64,000 nt of DNA from Microbacteriaceae bacterium (GTDB taxonomy: Bacteria; Actinomycetota; Actinomycetes; Actinomycetales; Microbacteriaceae). A program made the translations under genes and the position numbers. Shown here piece by piece: positions 26,481 through 35,852 of the stretch; position 1 is the stretch's first letter, and each line of letters starts with the position of its first letter. The notes under the pieces are model-generated. The model did no database searches. It saw nothing but the letters and a program-made list of their open reading frames with translations, and was not told the DNA's origin. The DNA lies in NCBI GenBank assembly GCA_019638805.1, contig JAHBTA010000002.1, forward strand, positions 656,978-720,977, in the 5' to 3' direction.

Positions 26481-27263
26481 CTAGCCTATGGCGGTCGCGA
26501 TGACGCGGGCCATGCGGGGACGGATGACGTGGTCGACCCCGTCGACCCGGTGCGTCGTGACGGTGCGCAGCTGCTCGACCACCCGCAGGCCGGCCGGCGC
26601 GAGGAAGGGGTCGAGGCTTCCGTAGACCAGCTCGACCGGGGCATCGACCGCGGCGAGGTCGGTGACGGCGGTCTGCGTCTCGATCGAGTTCTGCAATGAG
26701 AGCACGAACGCGCGCCAGTTGCGCTCCGAGACCTCGAGCAGGTTCTTGATGGGCGAGAGCCGGGCGAGGGTCGCGGCCGCTCGGATGGTGAAGTCCTTGT
26801 TCTCGCGCAGGTACTCGTAGGCGCGGAAGTACAGTCCCTGCGCGGCCCGGTCGACCGGACCGCCGATCGTCGCGGTCGGCAGATACACGGGAGGGCTCAC
26901 CAGCACGAGCCTGCCCACGCGCCGGCGCTCCATGGCCGCATAGCGCGTGGCGATGAGCGCGCCCATCGAGTGGCCCACGAGCACGAAGGGTTCGCGCAGC
27001 CGCAGCTCCTTGACCGTGCGGCGCAGCGCGGCGACGTGCTCGTCGATCGTGTAGGTCGCATCCGCCGGGGCGGGCGACTCGCCGAAGCCCAGCAGGTCGA
27101 TCGCGATGACCCGGTGGCTCGGCTCGATGAGCGGCACCAGCAGCTCGAAGGTCACCGACGACGACGCGATGCCGTGCAGCAGGACGACCGGCGGACCTTC
27201 GCCCGAATCCCCGGCGATGTGCAGGAGGGGCGGTTTGCGCATCAGATCGGCGAGCCACCCCAT
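26481..27263 (-). CDS. Alpha/beta-fold hydrolase
   Basis: A 260-residue alpha/beta hydrolase. VVLLHGIASSSVTFELLVPL carries the oxyanion HG, LVGHSMGALIATRYAA the nucleophile Ser, VYGSLDPFLAP the acid and GVDHVIRP the His. DLLGFGESPAP after strand 4 is typical of esterases and C-C hydrolases. I chose the ATG at 27263 because a TACCCT box lies six bases upstream and the frame before it is low-complexity. Substrate unknown. It is divergent from the DUF4349 lipoprotein gene. Confidence 0.86.
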   Translation of the reverse strand: MGWLADLMRKPPLLHIAGDSGEGPPVVLLHGIASSSVTFELLVPLIEPSHRVIAIDLLGFGESPAPADATYTIDEHVAALRRTVKELRLREPFVLVGHSMGALIATRYAAMERRRVGRLVLVSPPVYLPTATIGGPVDRAAQGLYFRAYEYLRENKDFTIRAAATLARLSPIKNLLEVSERNWRAFVLSLQNSIETQTAVTDLAAVDAPVELVYGSLDPFLAPAGLRVVEQLRTVTTHRVDGVDHVIRPRMARVIATAIG

Positions 27264-27269
27264 GCCTCC

Positions 27270-27275
27270 AGGGTA
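27270..27275 (-). promoter_or_regulatory. -10 box of the hydrolase gene (leaderless type)
   Basis: TACCCT on the minus strand, six bases before the ATG at 27263. Confidence 0.4.
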
Positions 27276-27299
27276 CGAGGTGCGGCGATGCCCCGTGTC

Positions 27300-27333
27300 C
27301 GAATCGTGACCGCTGGACGATCGAATCGTGACC
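27300..27333. repeat. Direct repeat in a divergent promoter region
   Basis: CGAATCGTGACC occurs at 27300-27311 and again at 27322-27333, exactly 22 bases apart (two helical turns). It lies between divergent genes, 46 bases before the TSS-proximal ATG at 27379, a likely binding site for a tandem-binding regulator. Confidence 0.45.
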
Positions 27334-27365
27334 AACGTTGGGTGGTGGCCGCGGCATCCGCTGCC

Positions 27366-27371
27366 TAGCGT
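27366..27371 (+). promoter_or_regulatory. -10 box of the DUF4349 gene (leaderless type)
   Basis: TAGCGT, seven bases before the ATG at 27379. Confidence 0.45.
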
Positions 27372-27378
27372 GGGCGGC

Positions 27379-28251
27379 ATGAGGCGAACACTGATCGGAT
27401 CCACCGTCCTGCTCGCGGCCGCGCTCACGCTCAGCGGATGCGCGGCATCCATGGGGGGCGCGAGCGGCGCCTACGACCAAGGGGTCAGCGCGCCGGAGAG
27501 CGCCGGGGACGGCGGCGCGGTCGCCGGGGACTCGGGCGGCTACGCGGAGGAGCCCGCCTCGGACGCCGACCGCCAGGTCGTCATCACGGGCAATGTGACC
27601 ATCACCGCCGAGGACCCGCTGAAGGCATCTCGCGAGGCGGTGCGCATCGTCGAGGCCGCCGGTGGGCGCGTCGACGGCCGCACCGAGTACGCCGCGAGCG
27701 ACGGCGACCGCGGCAGCGCGCAACTCGAGCTGCGCATCCCCGCCGACAAGCTCACGGCCGTGCTCGACAAGCTCGAAGAGCTCGGCTCGGCCGACGAGGT
27801 AGCCCTGCACACGAGCGACGTGACGGTGCAGGTGCAGGATTTGGACGCGCGCATCTCGGCGCTGCGGGCATCCATCGAGCGGATCAGCGCGCTCATCGCG
27901 CAGGCCAAGGACATCGACGACCTCATCACTCTCGAGAACGAGATCAGCAACCGGCAGGCCGAGCTGGAGAGCCTCGAGGCGCAGCAGCGCTACCTGGCCG
28001 ACCAGGTCTCGATGTCGACCATCTCGCTGTACCTGCGCTCCGACGCGGCGGCGCCGCCGAAGGACCCCGACACCTTCCTGACCGGCCTGGGCGCCGGGTG
28101 GGACGGGTTCGTCGCCTTCTGGTCCGGGCTGCTGGTCGTGCTCGGGGTGCTGCTGCCCTGGATCCTCACGTTCGGGATCATCGCGGTCGCGATCGTCTGG
28201 ATCGTGCGGGCCCGGCGTCGGCGTGCGGCGGCCGGCCAGTCACCGAGCTAG
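27379..28251 (+). CDS. DUF4349 lipoprotein
   Basis: A 290-residue predicted lipoprotein. The signal peptide ends at the lipobox LSGC (Cys21). After a low-complexity stretch the DUF4349 domain starts near RQVVITGNVTITAEDPLKASREAVRIVEAAGGRVDGR. A long coiled coil follows (DLDARISALRASIERISALIAQAKDIDDLITLENEISNRQAELESLEAQQRYLADQ), then a transmembrane helix near residues 240-275 and a basic tail. The family is membrane-associated and of unknown function. The ATG is seven bases after a TAGCGT box; the TAG stop is itself part of the TAGCGT box of the next gene. Confidence 0.85.
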   Translation: MRRTLIGSTVLLAAALTLSGCAASMGGASGAYDQGVSAPESAGDGGAVAGDSGGYAEEPASDADRQVVITGNVTITAEDPLKASREAVRIVEAAGGRVDGRTEYAASDGDRGSAQLELRIPADKLTAVLDKLEELGSADEVALHTSDVTVQVQDLDARISALRASIERISALIAQAKDIDDLITLENEISNRQAELESLEAQQRYLADQVSMSTISLYLRSDAAAPPKDPDTFLTGLGAGWDGFVAFWSGLLVVLGVLLPWILTFGIIAVAIVWIVRARRRRAAAGQSPS

Positions 28252-28254
28252 CGT
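28249..28254 (+). promoter_or_regulatory. -10 box overlapping the DUF4349 stop codon
   Basis: TAGCGT begins with the stop codon of the upstream gene and ends six bases before the GTG at 28261, the same arrangement as at 15780-15785. Confidence 0.45.
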
Positions 28255-28260
28255 GAACGG

Positions 28261-29136
28261 GTGACCCTCCCCACTACGGACACCGTCGTCACCTACCCCG
28301 CCGGAGACACCAGCGCCGAGGCCCGCGTGTTGCACGTCGAGCCACTCGGCGACGGGCGCGCCGCCGTGCTGCTGGACCGCACGGCGTGCCACCCGGTCGA
28401 CGCGGGTTGGCCCGACCAGGGACCGGACCGGGCGGTGCTGCGCGTGGGCGAGGCCGAGGGTGCCGCGGTGGAGGTGCTCGACTGCGTCGTCGCCGCGACC
28501 GACGGCGCCGTCCTGCACCTCGGCGCCGACATCCCGGTGCGCAAGGGCACCGAGGGCTGGGCCTTCGTCGTGGCGCACCTCGTCGACACCGCGACCGCAC
28601 CCGCCGAGGGCGACGCCGTGACCGTCGAGGCGGATGCCGCCCACCGCGCCGCGCTCTCGGCCGGCCACAGCGCCTGCCACCTGGCCGCGCTCGCCCTCAA
28701 CCTCGCGCTCGCGGACGCTTGGTCCAAGGAGCCGCGCCGGGACTCGCTTGGCTCACCCGACTTCGACGGCGCCGCGAACGAGACCTCGACCATCACCGAG
28801 TTCGGAGCGGTCGACACCTACCGCATCGGCAAGTCGGCGCGGAAGGCCGGCTTCGACCCGACGGCGCTCGACGACCCGGATGCGGTGGCCGCGAGCGCGA
28901 ACGCGACGCTCGCCGCGTGGGTCGCCGCCGCATCCCCCGTACGCATCGAGTGCGAGGGCGAGAGCCTGACCGATCGCAGGTATTGGGTCGCGGAGCTGCC
29001 CGAGGGCGAGGCGCGCATCCCGTGCGGAGGTACGCACGTCACCTCGACCGCCGAGCTCGGCCGCGTCACGGTCACCCTCGAAACCCAGCCCGCCGAGGGC
29101 GCCCTCACGCTGGTGATGACAACCAGGCTTCAGTAG
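28261..29136 (+). CDS. AlaX-like tRNA-editing domain protein
   Basis: A 291-residue protein related to the second additional (editing) domain of alanyl- and threonyl-tRNA synthetases. Metal-binding motifs are AGHSACHLAALALNLAL, in place of the usual HxxxH, and IPCGGTHVTSTAELG with the Cys-x3-His pair. The N-terminal 100 residues form a beta-barrel like that of AlaX (VLLDRTACHPVDAGWPDQGP). Free-standing AlaX proteins remove Ser or Gly from mischarged tRNA-Ala. The HSACH variation at the first site makes activity less certain. Start is a GTG six bases after TAGCGT. Its last seven bases overlap the convergent lyase gene. Confidence 0.8.
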   Translation: MTLPTTDTVVTYPAGDTSAEARVLHVEPLGDGRAAVLLDRTACHPVDAGWPDQGPDRAVLRVGEAEGAAVEVLDCVVAATDGAVLHLGADIPVRKGTEGWAFVVAHLVDTATAPAEGDAVTVEADAAHRAALSAGHSACHLAALALNLALADAWSKEPRRDSLGSPDFDGAANETSTITEFGAVDTYRIGKSARKAGFDPTALDDPDAVAASANATLAAWVAAASPVRIECEGESLTDRRYWVAELPEGEARIPCGGTHVTSTAELGRVTVTLETQPAEGALTLVMTTRLQ

Positions 29137-29966
29137 CCGGCGCGACGCAGTACGGCCTCCGCGTGGCGCAGCACGGGGCCGTCGACCATGCCGCCCTCGA
29201 AGCGGAACACTCCCCCGTGAGCGGCCGCGGCATCCAGCACCCGGCGTGCCCAGGCGACCTGTTCGGGCGCGGGCGCGTACGCCTCGCGGATGACCGGAAC
29301 GTGCGAGGGGTGGATGCAGGCGGTCGCCGCGAACCCGGACGCCGCGGCGTCCAGCGCCTCGTCCCGCAATCCGTCCAGGTCGGCGATGTCGAGGTGCACG
29401 GTGTCGATGGCGGGGATCCCGGCCGCGCCCGCCGCGAGCAGGACGTTCGCGCGCGCGGTGCGGGCGACATCCCGGTAGACCCCGCTGCGTCCATCGGTGG
29501 AGGGCCACCGCGAGGAGGTGCCCCCGAGGGAGGCGACCAGGTCCTCGGCGCCCCACATGAGCGCCGATACCCGGCGCGCGAGCTCGGGCGCGGCGACCAC
29601 CCCGGCCGCCGACTCGCACAGCGCGATGACCTCGTAGCCGGCGGGAACCTCGAGCCGGGCGTCGGCCTTGGGCACCATGATCGTGCGGTAGGCGGTGCCC
29701 GAGAGCGCGGCCAGGTCGAGCTCGTGGTCCTCGGTTCCGGCCTCGTTCACGCGCACGACGACGCGCGCGGGGTCGAGGTCGCTCGCGGCGAGCGCCTCGC
29801 GCGCGGCCGGCCGGCGCTCGGGGGCGGTCGCATCCTCGAGGTCCAGGATCACGGCGTCGGCAGCGGCGAGCGCCTTGTCGTAGCGGTCGGGCCGGTCGGC
29901 GGGGCAGAACAGCAGCGCGGGGCCGAGCCCGGCATCGCGCGAGGGCGCACCCGAATCGCCGCTCAT
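29130..29966 (-). CDS. CitE-like CoA-ester lyase (HpcH/HpaI aldolase family)
   Basis: A 278-residue lyase of the HpcH/HpaI-CitE group. LLFCPADRPDRYDKAL, VILDLEDATAPERRPAAREAL, ALCESAAGVVAAPELAR and LMWGAEDLVASLGG supply the metal (Glu, Asp) and CoA-binding sites. It is the last gene of the carboxylase/acyl-CoA dehydrogenase operon and overlaps the MaoC gene by four bases. Mycobacterium tuberculosis has the same order (Rv2502c-Rv2498c), where the CitE-like protein is reported to split 3-hydroxy-3-methylglutaryl-CoA and citramalyl-CoA in leucine and itaconate breakdown. I infer the same role here. Confidence 0.82.
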   Translation of the reverse strand: MSGDSGAPSRDAGLGPALLFCPADRPDRYDKALAAADAVILDLEDATAPERRPAAREALAASDLDPARVVVRVNEAGTEDHELDLAALSGTAYRTIMVPKADARLEVPAGYEVIALCESAAGVVAAPELARRVSALMWGAEDLVASLGGTSSRWPSTDGRSGVYRDVARTARANVLLAAGAAGIPAIDTVHLDIADLDGLRDEALDAAASGFAATACIHPSHVPVIREAYAPAPEQVAWARRVLDAAAAHGGVFRFEGGMVDGPVLRHAEAVLRRAGY

Positions 29967-30442
29967 CGCGCCTCGTACCCCTCGCGCGTCCACACCAGGG
30001 TCGTGCGCGTGGCACGGGCCACGACGTCGCCGTTCTGATTGCGGCCGACATGTGCGAGCGTCACGATGCCCTGGCCGGGCCGCGACGCCGACAGGCGCTT
30101 CTCGGGCACGGTCGTCTCGGCGTAGAGCGTGTCGCCGTGGTACAGCGGGTGCGGGAAGACCACCTCGCTGAACCCGAGGTTGGCCACGATGGTGCCCTGC
30201 GTGAGCTGCGCCACCGACATGCCCACGAGCGTCGAGAGCGTGAACATCGAGTTGACCAGGCGCTGGCCGAACTCCTGCTTCTCGGACCACGCGGCGTCCA
30301 GGTGCAGCGACTGCGTGTTCATGGTCAGGGTCGTGAACAGCACGTTGTCGGCCTCGGTCACCGTGCGGCCGGGGCGGTGCAGGTAGGTCGCCTCGGAATC
30401 GAACTCCTCGAAGTACAGTCCGCGCTGCTCGATCTCGTGCAT
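29963..30442 (-). CDS. MaoC-family hydratase
   Basis: A 159-residue hot-dog fold (R)-hydratase. YFEEFDSEATYLHRPGRTVTEADNVLFTTLTMNTQSLHLDAAWSE contains the catalytic Asp-x4-His-like segment of MaoC dehydratases, and FPHPLYHGDTLYAETTV is the second conserved block. It sits between the acyl-CoA dehydrogenase and the CitE-like lyase, and its stop overlaps the lyase start (ATGA). In this order it most likely hydrates methylglutaconyl-CoA or itaconyl-CoA for the lyase. Confidence 0.85.
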   Translation of the reverse strand: MHEIEQRGLYFEEFDSEATYLHRPGRTVTEADNVLFTTLTMNTQSLHLDAAWSEKQEFGQRLVNSMFTLSTLVGMSVAQLTQGTIVANLGFSEVVFPHPLYHGDTLYAETTVPEKRLSASRPGQGIVTLAHVGRNQNGDVVARATRTTLVWTREGYEAR

Positions 30443-30484
30443 ACGTGCCTCCCCGTCTTCGGGCCCTGTGCTCAGGCGGTGTCC

Positions 30485-31648
30485 TCAGGCAGTCAACCCC
30501 AGGTCCCGCGCGATGACCATGAGCTGCACCTCGGTGGTGCCCTCGCCGATCTCCAGGATCTTCGAGTCGCGGTAGTGCCGCGCGACGGCGTTCTGGTTGA
30601 GGAAGCCGTAGCCTCCCCACACCTGGGTCGCCTCGCGCGCGTTCACCATCGCGGCGTCGCTCGTGACCATCTTGGCCATGGATGCCTCCGCCTTGAAAGG
30701 GAGCCCCGCGTCGATCCTGTGCGCGGAATCCATCATCGTCAGGTGGGCACTGTGCGCGCGCGCCCGCATCGCGGCGATCTTGAACGCGACGTACTGGTTG
30801 TCGCCGATGGGCCGGCCGAACACGACGCGCTCCTTGGCGTAGCGTAGGGCCTCCTCGTAGCAGCCCTGGGCGGCCCCGGCGCACAGCGCCGCGAACGCGA
30901 CGCGCCCCTCGTCGAGCGCCTGCAGGAAGTTCGCATACCCGCGGCCGCGCTCACCGAGCAGGTTCTCCTTCGGGACGCGCACGTCCTTCAGGGTGAGCGG
31001 GTGCGTGTCGGAGGTGTGCCAGCCGACCTTGTCGTAGCTCTCCTCGACGGTGAAGCCGGGGGTGCCGTTCGGCACGATGATGGTCGAGAGCTCGGGCCCC
31101 GTCGAGCCGTCCTTGCGGGTGACCTCGCCGGTCACGGCCGTGATGATGACGACGCTCGTGATCGGCGTGCCCGAGTTGGTAATGAACTGCTTCGACCCGT
31201 TGATGACCCACTCGTCACCGTCCAGCACCGCGGTGGTCTCGGTGGCTCCGGCGTCCGACCCGGCGTTGGCCTCGGTGAGCCCGAAGCCGGCGAGCGCCCG
31301 GCCCGCGATCAGGTCGGGCAGCCAGCGCTTCTTCTGCTCCTTGGTGCCGTACTTGAAGATCGGCATGACACCCAGGCCGATGCCCGCCTCGAGCGTCACC
31401 GCGATCGACTGGTCGACCCGGGCGAGCGCCTCGATCGCGAGGCAGAAGCTCACGTAACTGTTGTGGCCGCCGTTCTCCTCGGGGAACGGCAGCGCGAAGA
31501 GCCCCATGTCGCCCATCTGCGCGATGATCTCCACCGGCAGTCGCCGCTGCGTGTCGTAGTCGTACGCGGCGGGCGCGACGACGGTGTCGGCGAACTCGCG
31601 CACGCGGCGCTGCAGCTCGAGCTGTTCGGGGGTCAGGTCCCACGTCAT
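30485..31648 (-). CDS. Acyl-CoA dehydrogenase (FadE19-like)
   Basis: A 387-residue FAD enzyme. [39 protein letters not shown] is the FAD/substrate signature, and [20 protein letters not shown] carries the C-terminal catalytic Glu of the short-chain type. True isovaleryl-CoA dehydrogenases place the base on an earlier helix, so this may prefer short or 2-methyl-branched acyl-CoA. It follows the carboxylase alpha gene with a four-base overlap and precedes the MaoC gene, which suggests a role in leucine (isovaleryl-CoA) or valine/isoleucine breakdown. The ATG at 31648 gives the normal start [19 protein letters not shown]. Confidence 0.87.
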   Translation of the reverse strand: MTWDLTPEQLELQRRVREFADTVVAPAAYDYDTQRRLPVEIIAQMGDMGLFALPFPEENGGHNSYVSFCLAIEALARVDQSIAVTLEAGIGLGVMPIFKYGTKEQKKRWLPDLIAGRALAGFGLTEANAGSDAGATETTAVLDGDEWVINGSKQFITNSGTPITSVVIITAVTGEVTRKDGSTGPELSTIIVPNGTPGFTVEESYDKVGWHTSDTHPLTLKDVRVPKENLLGERGRGYANFLQALDEGRVAFAALCAGAAQGCYEEALRYAKERVVFGRPIGDNQYVAFKIAAMRARAHSAHLTMMDSAHRIDAGLPFKAEASMAKMVTSDAAMVNAREATQVWGGYGFLNQNAVARHYRDSKILEIGEGTTEVQLMVIARDLGLTA

Positions 31649-33588
31649 GGGGTCTCCTCGTGTGCCGGGGGCGCAAGGTCGTGCGCCTCGATCGTTGCGA
31701 CCAGCTGGTCGCGGCGGACGGGGTCGCCGACCGCCACCTGGATCCGCACGACGCCCGCGGTGGGGGCGACGAGCGGGTGCTCCATCTTCATGGCCTCGAT
31801 GCTGACGACCACGTCGCCCGCCTCGACCTCTGCCCCGTCGGCCACCGCGGCCACGACGGTTCCGGGCATCTGCGCGCGCAGCTCGGGGCTCACCGGCCCG
31901 TGCTCGCGCTCGAGCGTGGCGAGCATCGCGGCGACGCGCTCGGCGCGGCTCGGGGTGGGCAGCTCGAGCGTGCGACCGGCACGGCGCAGCCACAGGCTCG
32001 CCACGTCACGCGCAGCCCACACGGTCTCGTCGCCGACCCGGTAGCGGTGCGGCCCCAGCCCGGTGACCGGGGTGGATGCCGGGGTCCGGCCGCCGCTTCG
32101 CCACCCGTCCCGGCGCCACGGCCCGGTCTGCTGAGGGTGCGTGCTCGCGAGCAGCGCCTGCGCGACCGCGAGGTCCTCGTCGGTGGGCTCCGCCGGGGCG
32201 GGCGTGCCGCGCCGGTCGAGCAGCCCGGTGTCGAGCCGGCCCGCCCGTACGTCCGGGTCGGCGAGCACCGCGCGCAGCTCGTCGACGTTGGTCTCCACCC
32301 CGAGCACGACGGTCTCGGCGAGCAGGGCGTCGAGCCGGTCGAGCGCCTCCTCGCGGGTCGCGCCGAACCCAATCGCCTTGGCCAGCATCGGGTCGTAGCC
32401 GCCGCCGACCTCGTAGCCCTCGGTCAGCCCGCTGTCGACGCGCCAGCCCGATCGCTGCGCTTCGGCGTCGCTCGACGCGTCGAGGATCGGCGACAGCGCG
32501 AGCACCGTGCCGGTCGCCGGCAGGAACCCACGCGACGGCGATTCGGCGTAGATGCGCGCCTCGATCGCGTGGCCACCCGCCCCTGCCAGCCGAGCGCGCA
32601 CCTCGTCCTGCGCGAGCGCCAGCGGCTCCCCCGCCGCGATGCGCAGTTGCTGCTCGACCAGGTCGATGCCGGTCACCTGCTCGGTCACCGGGTGCTCGAC
32701 CTGCAGGCGGGTGTTCATCTCGATGAAGAAGAACTCATCGGGCGCGGCGTCCGCGACCAGGAACTCGACCGTCCCCGCGCCCTCGTACCCGACGCTGCGC
32801 GCCACCTCGCAGGCGGCCTCGCCGATGCGGTCGCGCGTCGGGGGGTCGAGCAGCGGGCTCGGTGCCTCCTCGATGACCTTCTGGTGCCGGCGCTGCAGCG
32901 AGCACTCGCGCTCGCCCAGGTGGATGGTCGTTCCGGCCCGGTCGGCCAGGATCTGCACCTCGATGTGGCGTGGGCGCTCGATGAGCCGCTCGAGCAGGAG
33001 GGTGTCGTCGCCGAACGCCGCCGCGGCAACCCGGCGCGCCGACGCGAGGGCGGCCGGGAGCTCCTCCCGCGAGGCCACCACCTGCATGCCCTTGCCCCCG
33101 CCGCCGGCCGAGGGTTTGACCAGCAGCGGGAAGCCCACCTCGGCGGCGGCCGCGGTCAGGGCCGCGTCGTCCAGGCCCGCGCCTGAGCTTCCCGGCACCG
33201 TGGGAACCCCGCGAGCGATGACGGCGTCCTTCGCGCGGATCTTGTCGCCCATGACCTCGAGCGCCTCGACCCCGGGGCCGATGAAGACCACCCCGCGCGC
33301 GGTCAGCGCACGGGCGAGGGAGGGAGCCTCGCTGAGGAACCCGTAGCCGGGATGCACCGCCTGCGCGCCCTCGGAGGTCGCGGCATCCGCGACCTCGTCC
33401 GCGTCGAGATAGGAGGCCACGCGGCGCGCGACGTCGGCCATCCTCACGTGCGGGGCCGCCGCATCCGCGTCGGTGTAGATGGCGACCGAGCGGATGCCGA
33501 GCCGGCGCAGGGTGCGGATCACCCGCACGGCGATCTCGCCGCGGTTCGCGACCAGGACGCCGCCGTCGGCGAAGGGAGTGGAGGACAT
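31645..33588 (-). CDS. accA1: Acyl-CoA carboxylase alpha subunit (biotin carboxylase + BCCP)
   Basis: A 647-residue biotin-dependent carboxylase subunit. It starts [27 protein letters not shown] (biotin carboxylase). The ATP-grasp loop is [14 protein letters not shown], and [14 protein letters not shown] and IEARIYAE are active-site blocks. The C-terminal biotinyl domain has EAMKMEH with Lys601 as the biotin site. Together with the next gene upstream it is predicted to carboxylate 3-methylcrotonyl-CoA in leucine degradation. The start is two bases after the beta gene stop; the end overlaps the acyl-CoA dehydrogenase. Confidence 0.9.
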   Translation of the reverse strand: MSSTPFADGGVLVANRGEIAVRVIRTLRRLGIRSVAIYTDADAAAPHVRMADVARRVASYLDADEVADAATSEGAQAVHPGYGFLSEAPSLARALTARGVVFIGPGVEALEVMGDKIRAKDAVIARGVPTVPGSSGAGLDDAALTAAAAEVGFPLLVKPSAGGGGKGMQVVASREELPAALASARRVAAAAFGDDTLLLERLIERPRHIEVQILADRAGTTIHLGERECSLQRRHQKVIEEAPSPLLDPPTRDRIGEAACEVARSVGYEGAGTVEFLVADAAPDEFFFIEMNTRLQVEHPVTEQVTGIDLVEQQLRIAAGEPLALAQDEVRARLAGAGGHAIEARIYAESPSRGFLPATGTVLALSPILDASSDAEAQRSGWRVDSGLTEGYEVGGGYDPMLAKAIGFGATREEALDRLDALLAETVVLGVETNVDELRAVLADPDVRAGRLDTGLLDRRGTPAPAEPTDEDLAVAQALLASTHPQQTGPWRRDGWRSGGRTPASTPVTGLGPHRYRVGDETVWAARDVASLWLRRAGRTLELPTPSRAERVAAMLATLEREHGPVSPELRAQMPGTVVAAVADGAEVEAGDVVVSIEAMKMEHPLVAPTAGVVRIQVAVGDPVRRDQLVATIEAHDLAPPAHEETP

Positions 33589-33590
33589 CG

Positions 33591-35186
33591 TCACATCCGG
33601 AAGACGCCGAAGCGCGGTTCGGGAAGCGGCGAGCGCGAGCACACCTCGAGCGCGAGGCCCAGCATGCGGCGCGTGTCGGCCGGGTCGATGATGCCGTCGT
33701 CCCAGAGCCGGGCGGTCGCGTGGTACGGGCTGCCCTGCTCCTCGTAGTCGGCCAGGATCGGGGCGCGGAAGGCGTCCTCGTCCTCGGCCGACCAGTCCTG
33801 GCCCTTCGCCTCGAGCTGGTCGCGCTTGACCGTCGCGAGCACGCTCGCGGCCTGCGCGCCGCCCATGACCGAGATGCGGCTGGCGGGCCAGGTCCACAGG
33901 AAGCGCGGCGAGTACGCCCGACCGCACATCGAGTAGTTGCCGGCGCCGAACGACCCGCCGATGATGACCGTGAGCTTCGGGACCCGGGTCGTGGCGACCG
34001 CGGTGACCATCTTGGCGCCGTCCTTCGCGATGCCGCCGGACTCGGCGTCGCGGCCCACCATGAAGCCCGAGATGTTCTGCAGGAACAGCAGCGGGATGCC
34101 CCGCTGATCGCACAGCTCGATGAAGTGCGCGCCCTTCTGGCTGGATGGGGAGAACAGCACGCCGTTGTTGGCGACGATGCCCACCGGGTGCCCGTGGATG
34201 TGCGCGAAACCGGTCACGAGGGTTTCGCCGTAGAGCGGTTTGAACTCGCGGAACTCGCTGCCGTCGACCAGCCGCGAGATGACCTCGTGCACGTCGTAGG
34301 GCGCGGCGACGTCCACCGGGACGACGTCGTAGATCGTGGCGGGGTCGACGGCCGGGTCGACGGTGTCGAGCACGTCCCAGGCCGGGGCCGGATCCGGGGG
34401 AAGGGTCGCGACGATCTCGCGCATGAGCTGCAGAGCGTGCTCGTCGTTCTCGGCCAGGTGATCGGCGACGCCGCTCGTGCGGGCGTGCAACTCGCCGCCG
34501 CCGAGCTCCTCGGGCGTCACGACCTCGCCGATGGCGGCCTTCACCAGGGGCGGCCCGCCCAGGAAGATGGTCCCCTGTCCGCGGACGATCACCACCTCGT
34601 CGCTCATGGCGGGCACATACGCGCCACCCGCGGTGCACGAGCCCAGCACGGCCGCGAGCTGCGGGATGCCCGCGGCCGACATGCGCGCCTGGTTGAAGAA
34701 GATGCGCCCGAAATGCTCGCGATCGGGGAACACCTCGCCCTGCAGCGGCAGGAACGCGCCCCCCGAGTCGACGAGGGAGATGACCGGCAGGCGGTTCTCG
34801 AGCGCGATCTCCTGCGCGCGGAGGTGCTTCTTGACCGTCATCGGGTAATAGGTGCCGCCCTTGACGGTCGCGTCGTTGCAGATGACCATGACCAGCCGGC
34901 CCTCGACGACGCCGATGCCCGCGATGAGGCCGGCGCCCGGCGCGTCGCCCTCGTACAGGTCGTGCGCGGCGAGCGGGGCCACCTCGAGGAACGGGCTGCC
35001 GTCATCGAGCAGGTGTTCGACACGCTCGCGGGGCAGGAGCTTCCCGCGCGAGACATGGCGCTCGCGCGAGGATTCGGGGCCGCCGAGCGCCGTTCTTGCC
35101 AGGGTCTCGCGCAGAGCGGCGGCGAGGGAGCGCTGGGCGTCGCCGTTCGCGGCGGCATCGTGCGCCGCGCTGGTCAGGACCGCCAT
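33591..35186 (-). CDS. accD1: Acyl-CoA carboxylase beta subunit (carboxyltransferase)
   Basis: A 531-residue carboxyltransferase. [42 protein letters not shown] is the MCC-beta start. Acyl-CoA and carboxybiotin sites include [59 protein letters not shown] and [19 protein letters not shown]. With the alpha subunit it probably converts 3-methylcrotonyl-CoA to 3-methylglutaconyl-CoA. I chose the ATG at 35186 over 35228 because AAGGAG lies about ten bases upstream. First gene of the operon; the promoter and TetR operators are in the 89-base gap to the divergent tetR. Confidence 0.9.
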   Translation of the reverse strand: MAVLTSAAHDAAANGDAQRSLAAALRETLARTALGGPESSRERHVSRGKLLPRERVEHLLDDGSPFLEVAPLAAHDLYEGDAPGAGLIAGIGVVEGRLVMVICNDATVKGGTYYPMTVKKHLRAQEIALENRLPVISLVDSGGAFLPLQGEVFPDREHFGRIFFNQARMSAAGIPQLAAVLGSCTAGGAYVPAMSDEVVIVRGQGTIFLGGPPLVKAAIGEVVTPEELGGGELHARTSGVADHLAENDEHALQLMREIVATLPPDPAPAWDVLDTVDPAVDPATIYDVVPVDVAAPYDVHEVISRLVDGSEFREFKPLYGETLVTGFAHIHGHPVGIVANNGVLFSPSSQKGAHFIELCDQRGIPLLFLQNISGFMVGRDAESGGIAKDGAKMVTAVATTRVPKLTVIIGGSFGAGNYSMCGRAYSPRFLWTWPASRISVMGGAQAASVLATVKRDQLEAKGQDWSAEDEDAFRAPILADYEEQGSPYHATARLWDDGIIDPADTRRMLGLALEVCSRSPLPEPRFGVFRM

Positions 35187-35211
35187 GGGCCGCCGCTCCT
35201 TCGCCGGTTCT

Positions 35212-35229
35212 GGTGAATCGTCATTCACC
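35212..35229. promoter_or_regulatory. Palindrome, probable TetR operator 1 (leucine operon)
   Basis: GGTGAATCGTCATTCACC is a perfect 7-4-7 palindrome just downstream of the predicted transcription start of the carboxylase operon. Confidence 0.55.
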
Positions 35230-35236
35230 GAGTTGT

Positions 35237-35265
35237 AGGTTAGCGGGGATTAACCGAAATGTCTA
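35237..35265 (-). promoter_or_regulatory. Promoter of the carboxylase operon with TetR operator 2
   Basis: On the minus strand TAGACA (35260-35265) and TAACCT (35237-35242) are a -35/-10 pair with a 17-base spacer. The spacer and -10 are covered by the palindrome GGTTA-8-TAACC (35238-35255). The tetR -10 box TAGACT (35264-35269) overlaps the -35, so one repressor can control both directions. Confidence 0.6.
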
Positions 35266-35275
35266 GACTGGGGCG

Positions 35276-35848
35276 ATGGCGGCATCCACCCCCACCACCT
35301 CGCGCGCGCGGGCCAAGGCGGAACGGCGCGCGGCGCTGCTGGGCGCCGCGGCGCGACTTTTCGCCGAGCGCGGGTTCGAGCGCGTGACGCTCGAAGAGAT
35401 CGGGGGCGCGGCCGGGATCAGCGGTCCGGCCGTGTACCGGCACTTCGCCGGCAAGCAGGCGGTGCTCGCCGCGATCCTGGTCGACGCGAGCCGCGGGCTG
35501 CTCGAGGGCGGCCGCCGCGTGGTCGAGGGCGAACCGGATGCCGGGGCCGCCCTGCGCGAACTCGTCGCGTTCCACGTGTCATTCGCGGTGGGGAACGCCG
35601 CCGTCATCCGCGTGCAGGACCGCGACCTGGACAGCCTCGCCGACCCGGACCGCCGCGAGGTGCGCACCCTGCAGCGCACCTACGTCGAGCTCTGGGTCGG
35701 GGTGCTCGCGCGGCTCTCCGGGGAGCCGGTCGCCGCGCTGCGCTCGCGCGCGCACGCCGCCTTCGGGCTCATGAACTCGACGCCGCACAGCACCGCAGCC
35801 TCCCCCGCGCTGCTCTCCCGCATGGCGCTGGCCGCCCTAAGGGCCTGA
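35276..35848 (+). CDS. TetR-family regulator of the leucine operon
   Basis: A 190-residue TetR protein. The DNA-binding domain is KAERRAALLGAAARLFAERGFERVTLEEIGGAAGISGPAVYRHFAGKQAVL (about residues 14-65); a helical ligand domain follows. It is divergent from the carboxylase operon and shares two palindromes with its promoter, so it very likely represses that operon. An acyl-CoA intermediate would be the natural inducer. A TAGACT box six bases before the ATG indicates a leaderless transcript. Confidence 0.88.
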   Translation: MAASTPTTSRARAKAERRAALLGAAARLFAERGFERVTLEEIGGAAGISGPAVYRHFAGKQAVLAAILVDASRGLLEGGRRVVEGEPDAGAALRELVAFHVSFAVGNAAVIRVQDRDLDSLADPDRREVRTLQRTYVELWVGVLARLSGEPVAALRSRAHAAFGLMNSTPHSTAASPALLSRMALAALRA

Positions 35849-35852
35849 GGCC

